A program made the translations under genes and the position numbers. DNA of 64,000 nucleotides. Source: Flavimaribacter sediminis (GTDB lineage Bacteria; Pseudomonadota; Alphaproteobacteria; Rhizobiales; Rhizobiaceae). The notes below the pieces were generated by a model that saw only the letters and a program-made list of their open reading frames with translations, ran no database searches and was not told the origin of the DNA. The number at the start of each line of letters is the position of its first letter. The stretch's first letter is position 1. The stretch is from NCBI RefSeq assembly GCF_019492055.1, contig NZ_JAICBX010000003.1:186001-250000 (forward strand), in the 5' to 3' direction. Below, in pieces: positions 17,597 to 28,206 of this stretch.

Positions 17597-19276
17597 TCAG
17601 AACAAGCCCTCGATATAGCCTTGCGGGTTCAGGCGAATATGTTCCGATGACGGCGTGCGGGGCAACCCCGGCATCGTCATGATGGCTCCGGTTATCACAA
17701 CGATGAAGCCTGCGCCGGCCGAAAGCCTCACCTCGCGCACCGGAACAGTGTGACCCGTTGGAGCACCCCGCAGATTGGGATCGGTCGAGAAGGAATACTG
17801 CGTCTTCGCCATGCAGACCGGCAGGTTGCCGTAACCCTGGTCCTCCCACTGCTTCAACTGGTCCCGCACAGACTTGTCGGCGATGACCTCGGAAGCGTGG
17901 TAGATGTTCTTCGCCACCGTCTCGATCTTCTCGAACAACGACATGTCATCGGCGTAGAGCGGCGCAAATTGAGACTTCCCGGATTCCGCCAGGGCGACCA
18001 CCTTGTGCGCGAGGTCCTCAATGCCTTTCGAGCCTTCCGCCCAGTGCCGACACAGGACCGCCTCAGTGCCCAGGGTTTCGACATAGTCCTTGACTGCCTG
18101 GATTTCCGCATCGGTGTCGGAGATGAAGTGATTGATCGCGACGACTACCGGGACGCCAAATTTCTTCACGTTCTGGACGTGGCGACCGAGATTGGCGCAT
18201 CCCTTTTCGACGGCCTCCACATTCTCTGCGCCAAGATCTTCCTTCTTGACGCCGCCATTCATTTTCATTGCGCGCACCGTTGCGACGATCACCGCGGCGG
18301 CGGGTTTCAGTCCCGCTTTGCGACACTTGATGTCGAAGAACTTCTCCGCTCCGAGATCGGCGCCGAAACCGGCTTCGGTGACGACGTAGTCGCCGAGCTT
18401 CAGGGCCGTGGTCGTCGCCACGACGGAATTGCAACCATGCGCGATGTTGGCGAAGGGGCCGCCATGCACGAACGCCGGATTGTTTTCCAGTGTCTGCACG
18501 AGATTGGGCTGCATCGCGTCCTTGAGCAGCACGGCCATGGCGCCATCGGCCTTGATGTCGCGGCAGAAGACCGGCGTCTTGTCGCGGCGATAGCCGATGA
18601 TGATGTCGCCGAGACGTCTTTCCAGATCCTGCAGGTCGGTGGCGAGGCACAGGATCGCCATGACTTCCGAGGCGACAGTGATGTCGAAGCCGGCTTCGCG
18701 CGGAAAACCGTTCGCCACGCCGCCCAGCGAACACACGATCTCGCGCAAGGCCCGGTCGTTCATGTCCATAACCCGCCGCCATGCGACGCGGCGCAGGTCG
18801 ATGCCGAGTTCATTGCCCCAGTAAATATGATTGTCGATCATCGCCGACAGAAGATTGTGGGCGGAGGTGATCGCGTGAAAGTCGCCTGTGAAGTGCAGGT
18901 TCATGTCCTCCATCGGAACCACCTGCGCATAGCCGCCGCCGGCGGCGCCGCCCTTGACCCCGAAGCAGGGGCCAAGCGAGGCTTCGCGAATGCAGATCAC
19001 CGCCTTCTTGCCGATACGGTTGAGACCGTCGCCAAGACCAACCGTGGTCGTCGTCTTGCCTTCGCCGGCCGGAGTCGGGTTGATCGCGGTGACAAGGATC
19101 AGCTTGCCATCGGGCTTGCCCTGCAGCGACTTGATGAAATCGGCGGAGACTTTCGCCTTGTCATGCCCGTAGGGCAACAGGCTTTCGCCCGGAATGCCCA
19201 GTTTCTCGCCTACCTCCATGATCGGCTTTTTGGAAGCGCCGCGCGCAATTTCGATGTCGGACTTGACTTCGGCCAT
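17597..19276 (-). CDS. fhs: Formate--tetrahydrofolate ligase
   Basis: The 559-residue enzyme makes 10-formyltetrahydrofolate from formate, THF and ATP. The nucleotide-binding loop is [18 protein letters not shown] (about residues 68-85), followed by [19 protein letters not shown] (about 98-116), the family signature. Length is normal. AGGAGG-like GGGAGGAAC lies just before the ATG at 19276. It is co-oriented with putA upstream (132 bases apart) and trpE(G) downstream. It feeds one-carbon units into purine, Met and fMet synthesis. No damage is seen. Confidence 0.97.
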   Translation of the reverse strand: MAEVKSDIEIARGASKKPIMEVGEKLGIPGESLLPYGHDKAKVSADFIKSLQGKPDGKLILVTAINPTPAGEGKTTTTVGLGDGLNRIGKKAVICIREASLGPCFGVKGGAAGGGYAQVVPMEDMNLHFTGDFHAITSAHNLLSAMIDNHIYWGNELGIDLRRVAWRRVMDMNDRALREIVCSLGGVANGFPREAGFDITVASEVMAILCLATDLQDLERRLGDIIIGYRRDKTPVFCRDIKADGAMAVLLKDAMQPNLVQTLENNPAFVHGGPFANIAHGCNSVVATTTALKLGDYVVTEAGFGADLGAEKFFDIKCRKAGLKPAAAVIVATVRAMKMNGGVKKEDLGAENVEAVEKGCANLGRHVQNVKKFGVPVVVAINHFISDTDAEIQAVKDYVETLGTEAVLCRHWAEGSKGIEDLAHKVVALAESGKSQFAPLYADDMSLFEKIETVAKNIYHASEVIADKSVRDQLKQWEDQGYGNLPVCMAKTQYSFSTDPNLRGAPTGHTVPVREVRLSAGAGFIVVITGAIMTMPGLPRTPSSEHIRLNPQGYIEGLF

Positions 19277-19408
19277 TTGGGTTCCTCCCGATAGTGACAG
19301 CGGACTTCCTCAAAGCCGCAGCACAATTTAGAGCCCAAAAACCCGAGCGCCTAAAGGTCCAATAAAGTCGAAAAATGCGTCATTCGCGACAAGTCGACCG
19401 GAAGCGGC

Positions 19409-22400
19409 TCATTCGTCCCCGATCGCAAGAAGCGTCGCGTTGCCGCCGGCCGCCGCCGTGTTGATCGACACCACCTGCTCCTGCGCGAAGCGGCTGAGAT
19501 AGTGTGGGCCGCCCGCCTTGAAGCCGGTGCCGGACAGGCCGGAGCCGCCGAAAGGTTGCGTGCCGACCACGGCGCCGATCGTATTGCGGTTGACATATAT
19601 ATTGCCGGTGTCGAGCGCTGAAACGACCTTGCCTACCGTCGCCTCGATGCGTGTGTGGACGCCGAGCGTCAGGCCATAGCCGGTCGATGCGATCTCTTTC
19701 AGAACCTTCTCGAGATCCTTCGATTTCCAGCGCACCACATGCAGGATCGGACCAAAGACTTCCTCCTTCAACGCTGACGCCTTGTCCAGTTCTATGATAT
19801 GCGGCGCAAAGAACGTGCCGCGTTCCGGCGCTTCGCCGGCATAGCGCACGGACTGCGATATCTCCATGGCGGCGACGTGTTCTGCAAGCATGCGGCGTTG
19901 GGTTTCGTCGATGATCGGCCCCATATCGGTGGAGGCGATTTTCGGGTCGCCGATAGACAGTTCCCTTGCCGCGCCTTCGATCATCGCGATCATGGAATCG
20001 GCGACGTCGTCCTGAACGAAAAGGATTCTCAGCGCCGAGCAGCGCTGGCCGGCGGAACGGAACGCCGACATGACGACGTCGTCGGCCACCTGTTCCGGCA
20101 ACGCCGTTGCGTCAACAATCATGGCGTTGAGCCCGCCGGTCTCGGCGATCAGCGGAACGATCGGACCGTCCTTGGCCGCAAGACTGCGGTTGATCGCTCT
20201 TGCCGTTTCGGTCGAACCGGTAAAGGCCACCCCGTCAATCTCCGGATGCGCGGTCAGGGCGGCGCCGACATCCCCGGCCCCCGGCAGATAGATAAGCGCG
20301 TCTTCCGGAACGCCCGCTTCATGCAGTATGCGTACCATTTCGTAGGCGATCAGGGGGGTCTGCTCGGCCGGTTTGGCGATAACCGCATTGCCGGCGGCCA
20401 ACGCCGCCGTCACCTGCCCGGTAAAGATCGCAAGCGGGAAATTCCACGGGCTGATACAGGCGAAGACACCCCTGCCGCGCCAGCCGTAGCGGTTTTCCTC
20501 ACCCGTGGGTCCAGGCATTACGGTCGGCTTGCCGAACTGACGCTGCGACTGGTTCGCATAGTAGCGGCAGAAATCCACGGCCTCGCGAATCTCGGCGATG
20601 CCGTCGTCCAGTGTCTTGCCGGCTTCTCGGGCAAGCAGGTTCATCATCCGGTCACGGCTGGTCCCAAGGGCGTCCGCCGCCTTCTCCAGCGCCTCGGCGC
20701 GTTTTTCGACCGGAAGGCGCGACCATGACGCAAAGCCCTTGCGCGCCGCCTTCATCGCCTGTTTGACCAGTTGCGGATCGGCGAACCGGACGGCGCCCAC
20801 CTGATCCGACGGATCGGCCGGCGATAACACAGCGGTTTCCTCCCCGAATGGCTTGTATCCGGGCAACAACGGCGCGGCGGCGACGGCTGATCCTGCTCGC
20901 CCGATGCCTTCGAGCAAAGCGGTAAGTTCACTGCGATCGCCGAATTCGACGCCGGCCGAATTGCGACGATCAGGATAGATTTCAGAAGGCAGGCCGATCT
21001 GCGAATGACGCGCGCTTCGCTTGTCGAGTTGCAGCATCAGGGCCGGACGTTTCAGAAGGTCCGAAACCGGAATTTTATTGTCCCCGGCGATTGTCACGAA
21101 AGACGAATTGGCCCCGTTTTCGAGAAGCCGCCTGACGAGATAGGCGAGCAGGTCGCGATAGCCGCCGACCGGGGCGTAGATACGGCACGCCATCGGGGCG
21201 CTGTCCTTCAGGACGGCCTTGTAGAGGGCTTCGCCCATGCCGTGCAGGCGCTGGAACTCAAAGCCGGAACGATCGTCGCCGGCCATTTCCAGAATCGTGG
21301 CGACAGTAAGGGCGTTGTGTGTCGCGAACTGCGGGAAAATGCGCTCTCTTGCCTCGAGCAATTGTCTTGCGCAGGCCAGATAACAAACATCCGTCGCCGC
21401 CTTGCGCGTGAAGACCGGATAGTCTGCAAGCCCGCGCTCCTGCGCCCGCTTGATCTCCGTATCCCAATAGGCGCCCTTGACGAGCCGCACCATCATCCGG
21501 CGGCCGGTGGAGCGGCAAAGCGCATCGATATAGTCGATGACCTGCGGCGCCCGCTTCTGATAGGCCTGGATCGCGAGGCCGAACCCGTCCCAGCCGTCGA
21601 GCGACGGATCGGAAAACACGGCGTCGATCACGTCGAGCGACAACTCCAGGCGATCCGCCTCCTCCGCGTCAACCGTGAAATTGAGCTGGTGACGGCGCGC
21701 CATCTGCGCCAGTTCGAGAAGCTTCGGCGCCAGTTCCTTCATGACCCTGTCGCGATGGGTTGCGAGATAACGCGGATGCAGCGCGGAGAGTTTGACCGAA
21801 ATGCCCATCCGGTCCGGCAGCGTCTTCTTGCCGGCAGCCTTGCCGATCGCCTCGATCGCATCCGCGTAGGACTTGAAGTAACGCCGCGCATGCTCTCCTG
21901 TCCGGGCGCCCTCGCCCAGCATATCGAAGGAGTGGCGACAGCCGCGCTGCTCGTTCTTTTCTGCGCGCTCCAGGGCGTCCTTGATGGTTTCCCCGAGCAC
22001 AAAATGATAACCGAGGAACCTCATGGCCTGTTTTGTCGCCGTGCGCACCGTCGGCATGCCGAGCCGGCGCACGACGCCCTGCATGACCGATTCCGGCGTC
22101 TCGCCGGGCCTGATCACCCGCGCCGTCATGCCGAGCGCCCAGGCCGACGCGGAAACGAACCAGGTCTCGCCATGCGGCGTATGTTCGCTCCAGTGGCCTT
22201 CCTTCAGCTTGTCCTCGATGAGTTGATCCTGGGTTCGCGCGTCCGGCACCCGTAGCAGGGCCTCGGCCAGCACCATCATCGCCAGCCCCTCGGGCGTCGA
22301 CAGGCCGTATTCCCGCAGGAAATCCTCAATGCCGCCGATTGAGCCCGAATTGTCCCGTATGGCGCGGATATAGCGGCTGGCGCGCTCGTCGATCCGGGCG

Positions 22401-22513
22401 TTCTGATCGACGTCAAACTGCAACTGCGATGCAAAACCCTTGATCAGCGCGTCGTCGTCGCCGGCATAGGGAGCGGAAAACCGGAACCTTCCATCGGAAA
22501 ACGGGGCATTCAT
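19409..22513 (-). CDS. putA: Bifunctional proline dehydrogenase / P5C dehydrogenase
   Basis: PutA oxidises proline to glutamate in two steps. The 1034-residue product has the FAD-dependent proline dehydrogenase barrel in its first half, including VRLVKGAYWDTEIKRAQ. The NAD-dependent P5C dehydrogenase follows, with the Glu in AETGGLNAM (about residue 790) and the catalytic Cys in GQRCSALR (about 824). No N-terminal ribbon-helix-helix is present, so it is a short, non-autoregulating PutA. The ORF is open to 22570, but GGAG seven bases before the ATG at 22513 (MNAPFSDGRF) sets the start. No Lrp-type PutR gene is adjacent, unlike many rhizobia. Confidence 0.96.
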   Translation of the reverse strand: MNAPFSDGRFRFSAPYAGDDDALIKGFASQLQFDVDQNARIDERASRYIRAIRDNSGSIGGIEDFLREYGLSTPEGLAMMVLAEALLRVPDARTQDQLIEDKLKEGHWSEHTPHGETWFVSASAWALGMTARVIRPGETPESVMQGVVRRLGMPTVRTATKQAMRFLGYHFVLGETIKDALERAEKNEQRGCRHSFDMLGEGARTGEHARRYFKSYADAIEAIGKAAGKKTLPDRMGISVKLSALHPRYLATHRDRVMKELAPKLLELAQMARRHQLNFTVDAEEADRLELSLDVIDAVFSDPSLDGWDGFGLAIQAYQKRAPQVIDYIDALCRSTGRRMMVRLVKGAYWDTEIKRAQERGLADYPVFTRKAATDVCYLACARQLLEARERIFPQFATHNALTVATILEMAGDDRSGFEFQRLHGMGEALYKAVLKDSAPMACRIYAPVGGYRDLLAYLVRRLLENGANSSFVTIAGDNKIPVSDLLKRPALMLQLDKRSARHSQIGLPSEIYPDRRNSAGVEFGDRSELTALLEGIGRAGSAVAAAPLLPGYKPFGEETAVLSPADPSDQVGAVRFADPQLVKQAMKAARKGFASWSRLPVEKRAEALEKAADALGTSRDRMMNLLAREAGKTLDDGIAEIREAVDFCRYYANQSQRQFGKPTVMPGPTGEENRYGWRGRGVFACISPWNFPLAIFTGQVTAALAAGNAVIAKPAEQTPLIAYEMVRILHEAGVPEDALIYLPGAGDVGAALTAHPEIDGVAFTGSTETARAINRSLAAKDGPIVPLIAETGGLNAMIVDATALPEQVADDVVMSAFRSAGQRCSALRILFVQDDVADSMIAMIEGAARELSIGDPKIASTDMGPIIDETQRRMLAEHVAAMEISQSVRYAGEAPERGTFFAPHIIELDKASALKEEVFGPILHVVRWKSKDLEKVLKEIASTGYGLTLGVHTRIEATVGKVVSALDTGNIYVNRNTIGAVVGTQPFGGSGLSGTGFKAGGPHYLSRFAQEQVVSINTAAAGGNATLLAIGDE

Positions 22514-22690
22514 GGCGATCTCCTGTGATTTCCGCGATGATACGACGAAAAAGATGGAGATAATCACCAAAATTGATATTCAGGAATGTGTATTTCCCTG
22601 ACATTTGCGCCGGATCTAGCGCATTCTATTCGCAATAGTGCTTTCACGTTCGACAGGCCGCGAAATGTCAGTTGAACGGACGAAAAATGC

Positions 22691-23815
22691 TCAGCGATCC
22701 AGAATCGAGCGAAGCTCCACAAGGTTCGAGCGGACGCGCAAAAGGTAAAATCCGACAGTCGTCAGATGCGACGGCATGATCCAGCCGTCCTCACGTCCGT
22801 TGGAGACGATGACCGGATCGAGTTCGAGCGTAGCGCGGAGCTGCTCTTCCATCGTGTCCCAGACATCGGTGAGCTGCCGCGATTCGATGATATCGGCAAA
22901 ATCCGCATGGGCGGCTTTCAGGACGCCGTAATAGGCGTAGAGCTGCCCGTAAGCGTACCAGAACTGGTTGTCGGCGCGGGTATCGAACCATCCGGCGTTC
23001 GAGGCGTCCGACCGGTCGCGCAGCGCCGCCGACGTCGACCCGATGTCGCTGGCGATGCGATCCAGAAAGCGGATCAGATTGTCGGCGCGCACGTCGAAGA
23101 CGGCGTTGCAGTTTTCCAGCCTGTCGTTGAACTTGAGGAGCCGTTCCCGGCCTTCGCGATAGGCGTCCGGCGTCGGCAGAATCGGCGATGGCGGCGACAG
23201 GGTGAAATACCAGGTGTATTCGTCATACTGCAGACGGCCCCTGGCGCGCGTCAGATCCTCGTCCGCAGCGGAGGTTCCGCGCACGCGGCCAAGCGCGTCC
23301 ACAAGTTCAATCGCCGTGCGTTGCACCGCCTGCTGCGCGCCGCGCTGGAAGGAAGCCTTGTTGTCGAGAAACGGCGTCGAGTCCCAGTCGATCCCGAAGA
23401 AGCCGAGCTTGTAGAGCACCATCGACGACATCCAGCGATTCTGGTTGACGTTGAAATCGATCAGTTCGGCGAGCGCGTCGACGATCGCAGACCGGCTGCA
23501 GGTGCGCGTGGTCTGTGAGCTGTTTTCGATCGACGTTTGCTCGCCGGCTCCGGTCTCCAGGCGATCCTGCTGGAACTTCGTGACGTAGTCGGGATCGAAA
23601 TTCCTGATCCAGAGCGCGTTCCAGAAAAACAGACCGTAGAGTACAAACAGACCGAGCACCAAAACCCCGATCACGGCGCGCAAGATGAATCCCCTGCGGC
23701 GATACCACCGTCCAAGCAACAGAAAAGGCCAGAGGATCCAGGCGATCAAAAGGCCTATGCCATGCCCAATCCAGTGAAATATGCGCTCGAAAAAGGCGAT
23801 GATCGGATCCAGCAT
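22691..23815 (-). CDS. DUF2333 family membrane protein
   Basis: The 374-residue product has two hydrophobic stretches at its N-terminus (about residues 15-33 and 45-67) and a large soluble region after them, probably periplasmic. It matches what I recall of the DUF2333 family, with WMSSMVLYKLGFFGIDWDST and a C-terminal MPSHLTTVGFYLLRVRSNLV. The function is unknown. It is the last gene of a compact five-gene operon, four bases after the previous stop, and is the only clear membrane protein in that operon. That makes it the likely membrane anchor or target of the encoded AAA+ complex. Confidence 0.82.
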   Translation of the reverse strand: MLDPIIAFFERIFHWIGHGIGLLIAWILWPFLLLGRWYRRRGFILRAVIGVLVLGLFVLYGLFFWNALWIRNFDPDYVTKFQQDRLETGAGEQTSIENSSQTTRTCSRSAIVDALAELIDFNVNQNRWMSSMVLYKLGFFGIDWDSTPFLDNKASFQRGAQQAVQRTAIELVDALGRVRGTSAADEDLTRARGRLQYDEYTWYFTLSPPSPILPTPDAYREGRERLLKFNDRLENCNAVFDVRADNLIRFLDRIASDIGSTSAALRDRSDASNAGWFDTRADNQFWYAYGQLYAYYGVLKAAHADFADIIESRQLTDVWDTMEEQLRATLELDPVIVSNGREDGWIMPSHLTTVGFYLLRVRSNLVELRSILDR

Positions 23816-23819
23816 GGTC

Positions 23820-25109
23820 TCAGTCCTCGTCTAGTCCGTAAAGGCGTTGGCGAAAGGCGCGCTTGTCCTGCAGATAGGTACGCGTGAGTGTTGCCACAAC
23901 ATGGGCGCGAAAGCCATCGCTGTAATCCTCGTAAAGATCATAGAAGCCAGGCTTGTCGAATATGAAACGCGAAACGAAATCGGACGGCGCCATCAGACTG
24001 ATAAGCTGGTTCGTCAGCCAGCGGTCCGGATGCGACGGGTCGGCCCGGACCAACAGGAACCGCAAGGAGGCCGGCATGTCGTTGATGTGGACATCGCCGC
24101 CATTGTCCAGCCTTCTCGAAACGTCCCGTAGAAAGGAGAGTTCGCTATCCTGCGCGACGAGATCTGCATGACGAAGACCCCAGTTGTGCAACCACTGGCC
24201 ATCCACCCCGGAAAAATCGATATCCGGCTGCGTCCGGTTGACAAGCGCCCACAGCGCCATCTCGATGCGGTGATCGAGGAAGCCGGAGGTTTTCAGCCAG
24301 CCCGCATCCGCCGTCTCGATGCGCCCGCTCTGATCCAGAAACCGGAAAATACTTTCATGATCCTCCAGCGGCAGATAGCTGACCTGCCACGGCCTGGAAC
24401 GGCGAAAACCCGGAGCGGCCGGGTCGCATATGACTGTCAGGTCGCGATCGTCGGCGAATACGAACAGGCCGCCGAAATGGCTTGTCCAATAGGCGTCCTG
24501 CCGGAACACCAGCTTGTCAGGCACGAGATCGTTCTGGCGTATGTCGCCCGTGTGACGGACAAGCTCCACCATGCGCTCGATCATGGCGTCGTTGCGCCAT
24601 GCATTGGGCGACGTCAGCAAACGGTCCGCCAGTTCGCGCAGTTCCTCCGATTTCGCCAGCGTCCCGTCAGCCGCCCGCACGTGGAATGTGACTTCGTTGA
24701 TCGAAAGCAGGTCCTCGATTTCCTGTACCTGCGAAACATGCTCCTCGATCTCGCCGTAAAGGGCATCGCGAATCGTCACGGCGTGGACAGCCCGTCGATT
24801 GGCCTGGAAAAACTGATGCATCAGCGACGCCGTGTTGGAAAAACTCGTATGAACGACCGGCAGGCTTTCCTGGAACGGCGACAGAATGATGAAGCGGCGG
24901 TTGATCCGGTTCGGATCCAGATAATCCCGGTCATCGAGTTCCAAGGCGATTTGAGGCGAAAAACCGGTCATATCGATATCGAACGCTTCGAGTTTTGTTG
25001 GCGGCAAGCCGAAAGCAGTCATCGCTCGATTGTAGCGCTCGATGAGGTGCGGCTCGGAGATCTCCATGAGCCGGCCGTAGATCAACTTTCTTTCGAGAAG
25101 GCGTTCCAT
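23820..25109 (-). CDS. Conserved protein of unknown function (probably DUF6638)
   Basis: This 429-residue soluble protein begins MERLLERKLIYGRLMEISEP and has no signal peptide or membrane span. Marks that look family-specific are FDIDMTGFSPQIALELDD and FDKPGFYDLYEDYSDGF. I believe it corresponds to DUF6638, but I cannot confirm this without a search. It starts 7 bases after the AAA+ ATPase gene stop and ends 4 bases before DUF2333. Fixed order and tight spacing argue that it works with the ATPase. No enzymatic motif is evident. Confidence 0.65.
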   Translation of the reverse strand: MERLLERKLIYGRLMEISEPHLIERYNRAMTAFGLPPTKLEAFDIDMTGFSPQIALELDDRDYLDPNRINRRFIILSPFQESLPVVHTSFSNTASLMHQFFQANRRAVHAVTIRDALYGEIEEHVSQVQEIEDLLSINEVTFHVRAADGTLAKSEELRELADRLLTSPNAWRNDAMIERMVELVRHTGDIRQNDLVPDKLVFRQDAYWTSHFGGLFVFADDRDLTVICDPAAPGFRRSRPWQVSYLPLEDHESIFRFLDQSGRIETADAGWLKTSGFLDHRIEMALWALVNRTQPDIDFSGVDGQWLHNWGLRHADLVAQDSELSFLRDVSRRLDNGGDVHINDMPASLRFLLVRADPSHPDRWLTNQLISLMAPSDFVSRFIFDKPGFYDLYEDYSDGFRAHVVATLTRTYLQDKRAFRQRLYGLDED

Positions 25110-25116
25110 AGAGAAA

Positions 25117-27033
25117 TCAGGCCTGCCAGCGTCCGTCGCGTTTCATGTCTTCGATCTCGCGCACGGCCTTTTCGCGTTGTCGCTCGCGACGAACGATTTC
25201 CTGCACGGCTGCGTCGTCTGACTTGTCCGTGTATCGAAATTCGGAATCGGCGTAGCGGTTGATCTCTTGCAGAACCATGTCGATCGTGAAAGGACCTCGC
25301 AGGTCCTCAATCATCGCTTTCTTGTCGTCGTAAGACTTGTGCATGAAAGCTTCGGGCGTTTCGAACCATTCGTCCGGCAGGTCGATATCCATCGCCCGCA
25401 GCTTGATCGCATCGGTGATGTTCTTGATGGCGCGCCCGGTAAAGCGCGGCTCGGCCCGTTTGATCCGGTAGAGGTATTCGCCGATATCGGCCATCGTTTG
25501 TGGTTCGCCCCTTTCCTTCGCAAAGGCGTCCCAAACGGCGACGAGCCCGTCTTCCCTGGGCCGCTCGTGCCCCTCATAGGAAGCAGCCACCGCCCGGTTG
25601 ATCTCCTGCCCGGCGAACAGCGAATGCGAGCCGAGCGGAATGTCGTGGTTTTTGCCGGCAAGCAGCACGAAGATATCGATATAGTCGTCCCTGCTTTGCG
25701 GTCCGTCGACCAGCCAGCGGGCGCCGGCGCGCTGGCGAAGCGCGTCGTCCACGTTCTCCGGATAGTTGGAGAACATGCCGAAGCAGCAATTCCCGCGCAC
25801 CACGGTGGAAGCCCCTGCGAAACTCTCCATCAGCACCGCGGTCACCTCGTGCTGGCCGGCTGAAGCGCGATCATCCGAACGTCTGGCCGCCACCTGGTCG
25901 ATGTCGTCGATCGTGCCGAAACCGATCGCACGCGGATTGACGACATTGTTGACAAACTCCTTGCAGTTCTGGCCGGACTTGCCCTGATAGGAGGAAATCT
26001 GGTCGACGCCGAAGTTCTCGTAGTGGAAATTGTAACCGGCGATGCGGCAATAATCGTTGATCAGCCCCGCAATCATCTGGATCAGGATCGTCTTGCCGGT
26101 TCCCGGCATTCCGTCGCCGATAAAAGTGAAGAGAAAACCGCCGAGCTCGACGAAAGGGTTCATCTGTCTGTCGAAGTCATAGGCGACCAGCATCTTGGCG
26201 AGCTTCATCGCCTGGTACTTGGCGATGTGGTTGCCGATAATCTCGTTCGGCTTCTTGAAGCTCATGACAAGAGGCTTGCGTTTTTCTCCGGGCGCCACCT
26301 CGAAGCCGTTGAGGGTGAAATCGTCCTTCTCGATCCGGATATGCGCCTCGGCGAATCCTGCTAGACCTGTAAAGCGCGCCCGGCGCTGCAGAAGGCCGTC
26401 GATCGCCGTGCGGGCAAACGCCTTGGCGCGCGCGTTCAGGGCGATCTCGTCCGGACTGCCGCTGATCGCCATGTCGAGGCCTGCAAGCAACGATTTCAGC
26501 GCGTCCTGCGGGGTGTCGAATTCGTAGGCGGGCTCTTTCGAGTCTGCGACCGGCTCCACCTCGCCGTCGAGCAACTGGCTGAGATAGGCAGCGAAGGTGA
26601 ACGCCGCCACATAGGAAGAGGCTGAAAGGAGCGCCTTGAAGCGCAGCGCGTCGTCGCCCGACAACGGCGACGCCCGGTTGCGCGATTTCAGACTCTCGAG
26701 GTCGCTCTGCTTTGCAAAGTCATCGGCGATCGCCAGCGCGATCGCAAGCCCGCGGCGGGCGCGATACAGAAGCGCGTGTTTCGGGATCGACAGCATTTCG
26801 TCAACCGGCGGAACATCGGAGACGGTCCTGCTGAATTCCACCTGCCTGGTTCTTCGCGCCGAACCGGTGGACACGGTTGAGACGAAACGCCTTCCGGTCC
26901 CCGCCAGCGCTGTGTTCGACCGTCCGTCGTCGTGCTCCAGGATAACGGTCCTTGTCACCATTGACTGCGCGGTCGCAATATGCGTCTCGATATCGTCTTC
27001 GGGAATAGTCGTCAGGCCTGCATTGCGGCTCAT
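25117..27033 (-). CDS. AAA family ATPase of unknown function
   Basis: The 638-residue protein has a long N-terminal region (about 1-290) without recognisable motif and a single AAA+ module. Walker A is GDGMPGTGKT (about residues 306-315). The Walker B position reads IGFGTIDDIDQ (about 369-379), with Asp-Asp where Asp-Glu is usual. A sensor-1-like FGMFSNYPENVDD and an arginine-finger-like ALRQRAGARW follow. The C-terminus is strongly charged. Its ATG overlaps the upstream gene's stop by four bases. Neighbours are a coiled-coil protein, two unknown proteins and a membrane protein. It may remodel or position a membrane-linked complex; this is inference. Confidence 0.8.
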   Translation of the reverse strand: MSRNAGLTTIPEDDIETHIATAQSMVTRTVILEHDDGRSNTALAGTGRRFVSTVSTGSARRTRQVEFSRTVSDVPPVDEMLSIPKHALLYRARRGLAIALAIADDFAKQSDLESLKSRNRASPLSGDDALRFKALLSASSYVAAFTFAAYLSQLLDGEVEPVADSKEPAYEFDTPQDALKSLLAGLDMAISGSPDEIALNARAKAFARTAIDGLLQRRARFTGLAGFAEAHIRIEKDDFTLNGFEVAPGEKRKPLVMSFKKPNEIIGNHIAKYQAMKLAKMLVAYDFDRQMNPFVELGGFLFTFIGDGMPGTGKTILIQMIAGLINDYCRIAGYNFHYENFGVDQISSYQGKSGQNCKEFVNNVVNPRAIGFGTIDDIDQVAARRSDDRASAGQHEVTAVLMESFAGASTVVRGNCCFGMFSNYPENVDDALRQRAGARWLVDGPQSRDDYIDIFVLLAGKNHDIPLGSHSLFAGQEINRAVAASYEGHERPREDGLVAVWDAFAKERGEPQTMADIGEYLYRIKRAEPRFTGRAIKNITDAIKLRAMDIDLPDEWFETPEAFMHKSYDDKKAMIEDLRGPFTIDMVLQEINRYADSEFRYTDKSDDAAVQEIVRRERQREKAVREIEDMKRDGRWQA

Positions 27034-28181
27034 TTGTGAACCTCGCTGATGATCTGGTTGCCGGAAATCACGTGCACCGAATAGCCCTGGAAAACGTCGG
27101 CCGCCTCATTGCTCGCAAACAGGGCCTGGTAGGCGTCGTGCGTCACGAGCGCATGGTTTTCGTAATAGCTTACGCCCTGTCGCGTGGCTTCGAGATCGTT
27201 GGTTTCGATATGAAACTCCTGTTTCGCGGGCTGGCTGCTCCACAGGCCGTGACGTGCAGGCTTCTCGGATTTCGACACGACTTCCTGCAGCGTCCACGTC
27301 AGCATCCAGGCATTTTCCGGTCGGCTGACCCGGGAAAGCACGTCGGTCACCCGATTGTTGTGCTCGGTGATTCCGGCGGAGTAAAACGGCCCCAGCACGA
27401 AACGGTGCAACTGCTTCGGATGCAGTTCGTCGAAATCCTTGTCCATATTGACAGCGATCGTGGCGGGCGACAGCGAATAGGCGCTGTTCTTTTCCGCAAA
27501 GGCGTCGAATTCGTGCGCAATCAGCGGATTGAGGAGGCCTTCCACAGGCAGCGGAATCTCGATGTTCCGGTTCAGCCGGTTTTCCTTCGTCACCAGCATT
27601 TCGGTCAGTTTGCTGCTCGAATCCTCGATGACGGCGAGATAGACCATCGGCAGGGAGCGCGTGCCGTCGAAAACACCCCAATGCACCACGCAGTAGGGCC
27701 GGCCGCTCTTTGGATTGACCGAAACCTTGACCGTTTCCGGAAGCATGAAAGGCAGGAAAACATCGCCCTTCCGAAGCGATTCGAGATAGAGCCGTTCAGC
27801 GAGTTTTTCCTGCTGCCTCGCGGGAAAACTTCGCTTGGTGAAAATGTGATCGACCATTTGCCGCCGCAGATCTTCCGCGTCCGGTATCGCGGCGAGCCGC
27901 TTTTTGGCGGCTTTTCGATCGTTCGCGAGCTCAAGCACGTTGTGATAGACGGGGAAACCGCTTTCCGCGCGCTGAATACGGAAACGGTCGGCGAAGCCGA
28001 TCCGGTTCCGCCAGCAATCGAAGGTCCCGTTCAGACGCTCGATGTAGGCGCTCACGACCTGGGCGATGAGCCCGTGCTGGTAAAAGGGCGATGTCCGATC
28101 GCCGAGAAACACGTCCAGCCCGTCAAGGGCGGCGCGCATCGCGTCGAAATATCGCTCCGCCTGGTTGTTGGCGCTTTTCAT
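27030..28181 (-). CDS. Hypothetical protein of the AAA+ operon
   Basis: This 383-residue soluble protein is not one I recognise. It has a helical, charged N-terminal third (MKSANNQAERYFDAMRAALD) and a mixed region with YCVVHWGVFDGTRSLPMVYL. A C-terminal part contains HRFVLGPFYSAGITEHNN. No signal peptide, membrane span, metal-binding cluster or catalytic motif is clear. It overlaps the ATPase gene by four bases (ATGA), which strongly suggests translational coupling and a shared complex. Confidence 0.6.
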   Translation of the reverse strand: MKSANNQAERYFDAMRAALDGLDVFLGDRTSPFYQHGLIAQVVSAYIERLNGTFDCWRNRIGFADRFRIQRAESGFPVYHNVLELANDRKAAKKRLAAIPDAEDLRRQMVDHIFTKRSFPARQQEKLAERLYLESLRKGDVFLPFMLPETVKVSVNPKSGRPYCVVHWGVFDGTRSLPMVYLAVIEDSSSKLTEMLVTKENRLNRNIEIPLPVEGLLNPLIAHEFDAFAEKNSAYSLSPATIAVNMDKDFDELHPKQLHRFVLGPFYSAGITEHNNRVTDVLSRVSRPENAWMLTWTLQEVVSKSEKPARHGLWSSQPAKQEFHIETNDLEATRQGVSYYENHALVTHDAYQALFASNEAADVFQGYSVHVISGNQIISEVHK

Positions 28182-28206
28182 CGATCTGCCGATGCGGCTC
28201 GTTGCA

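Noticed and set aside
17750-19294. 514-codon plus-strand frame opposite fhs
   Set aside because: Antisense shadow of the well-conserved fhs gene.
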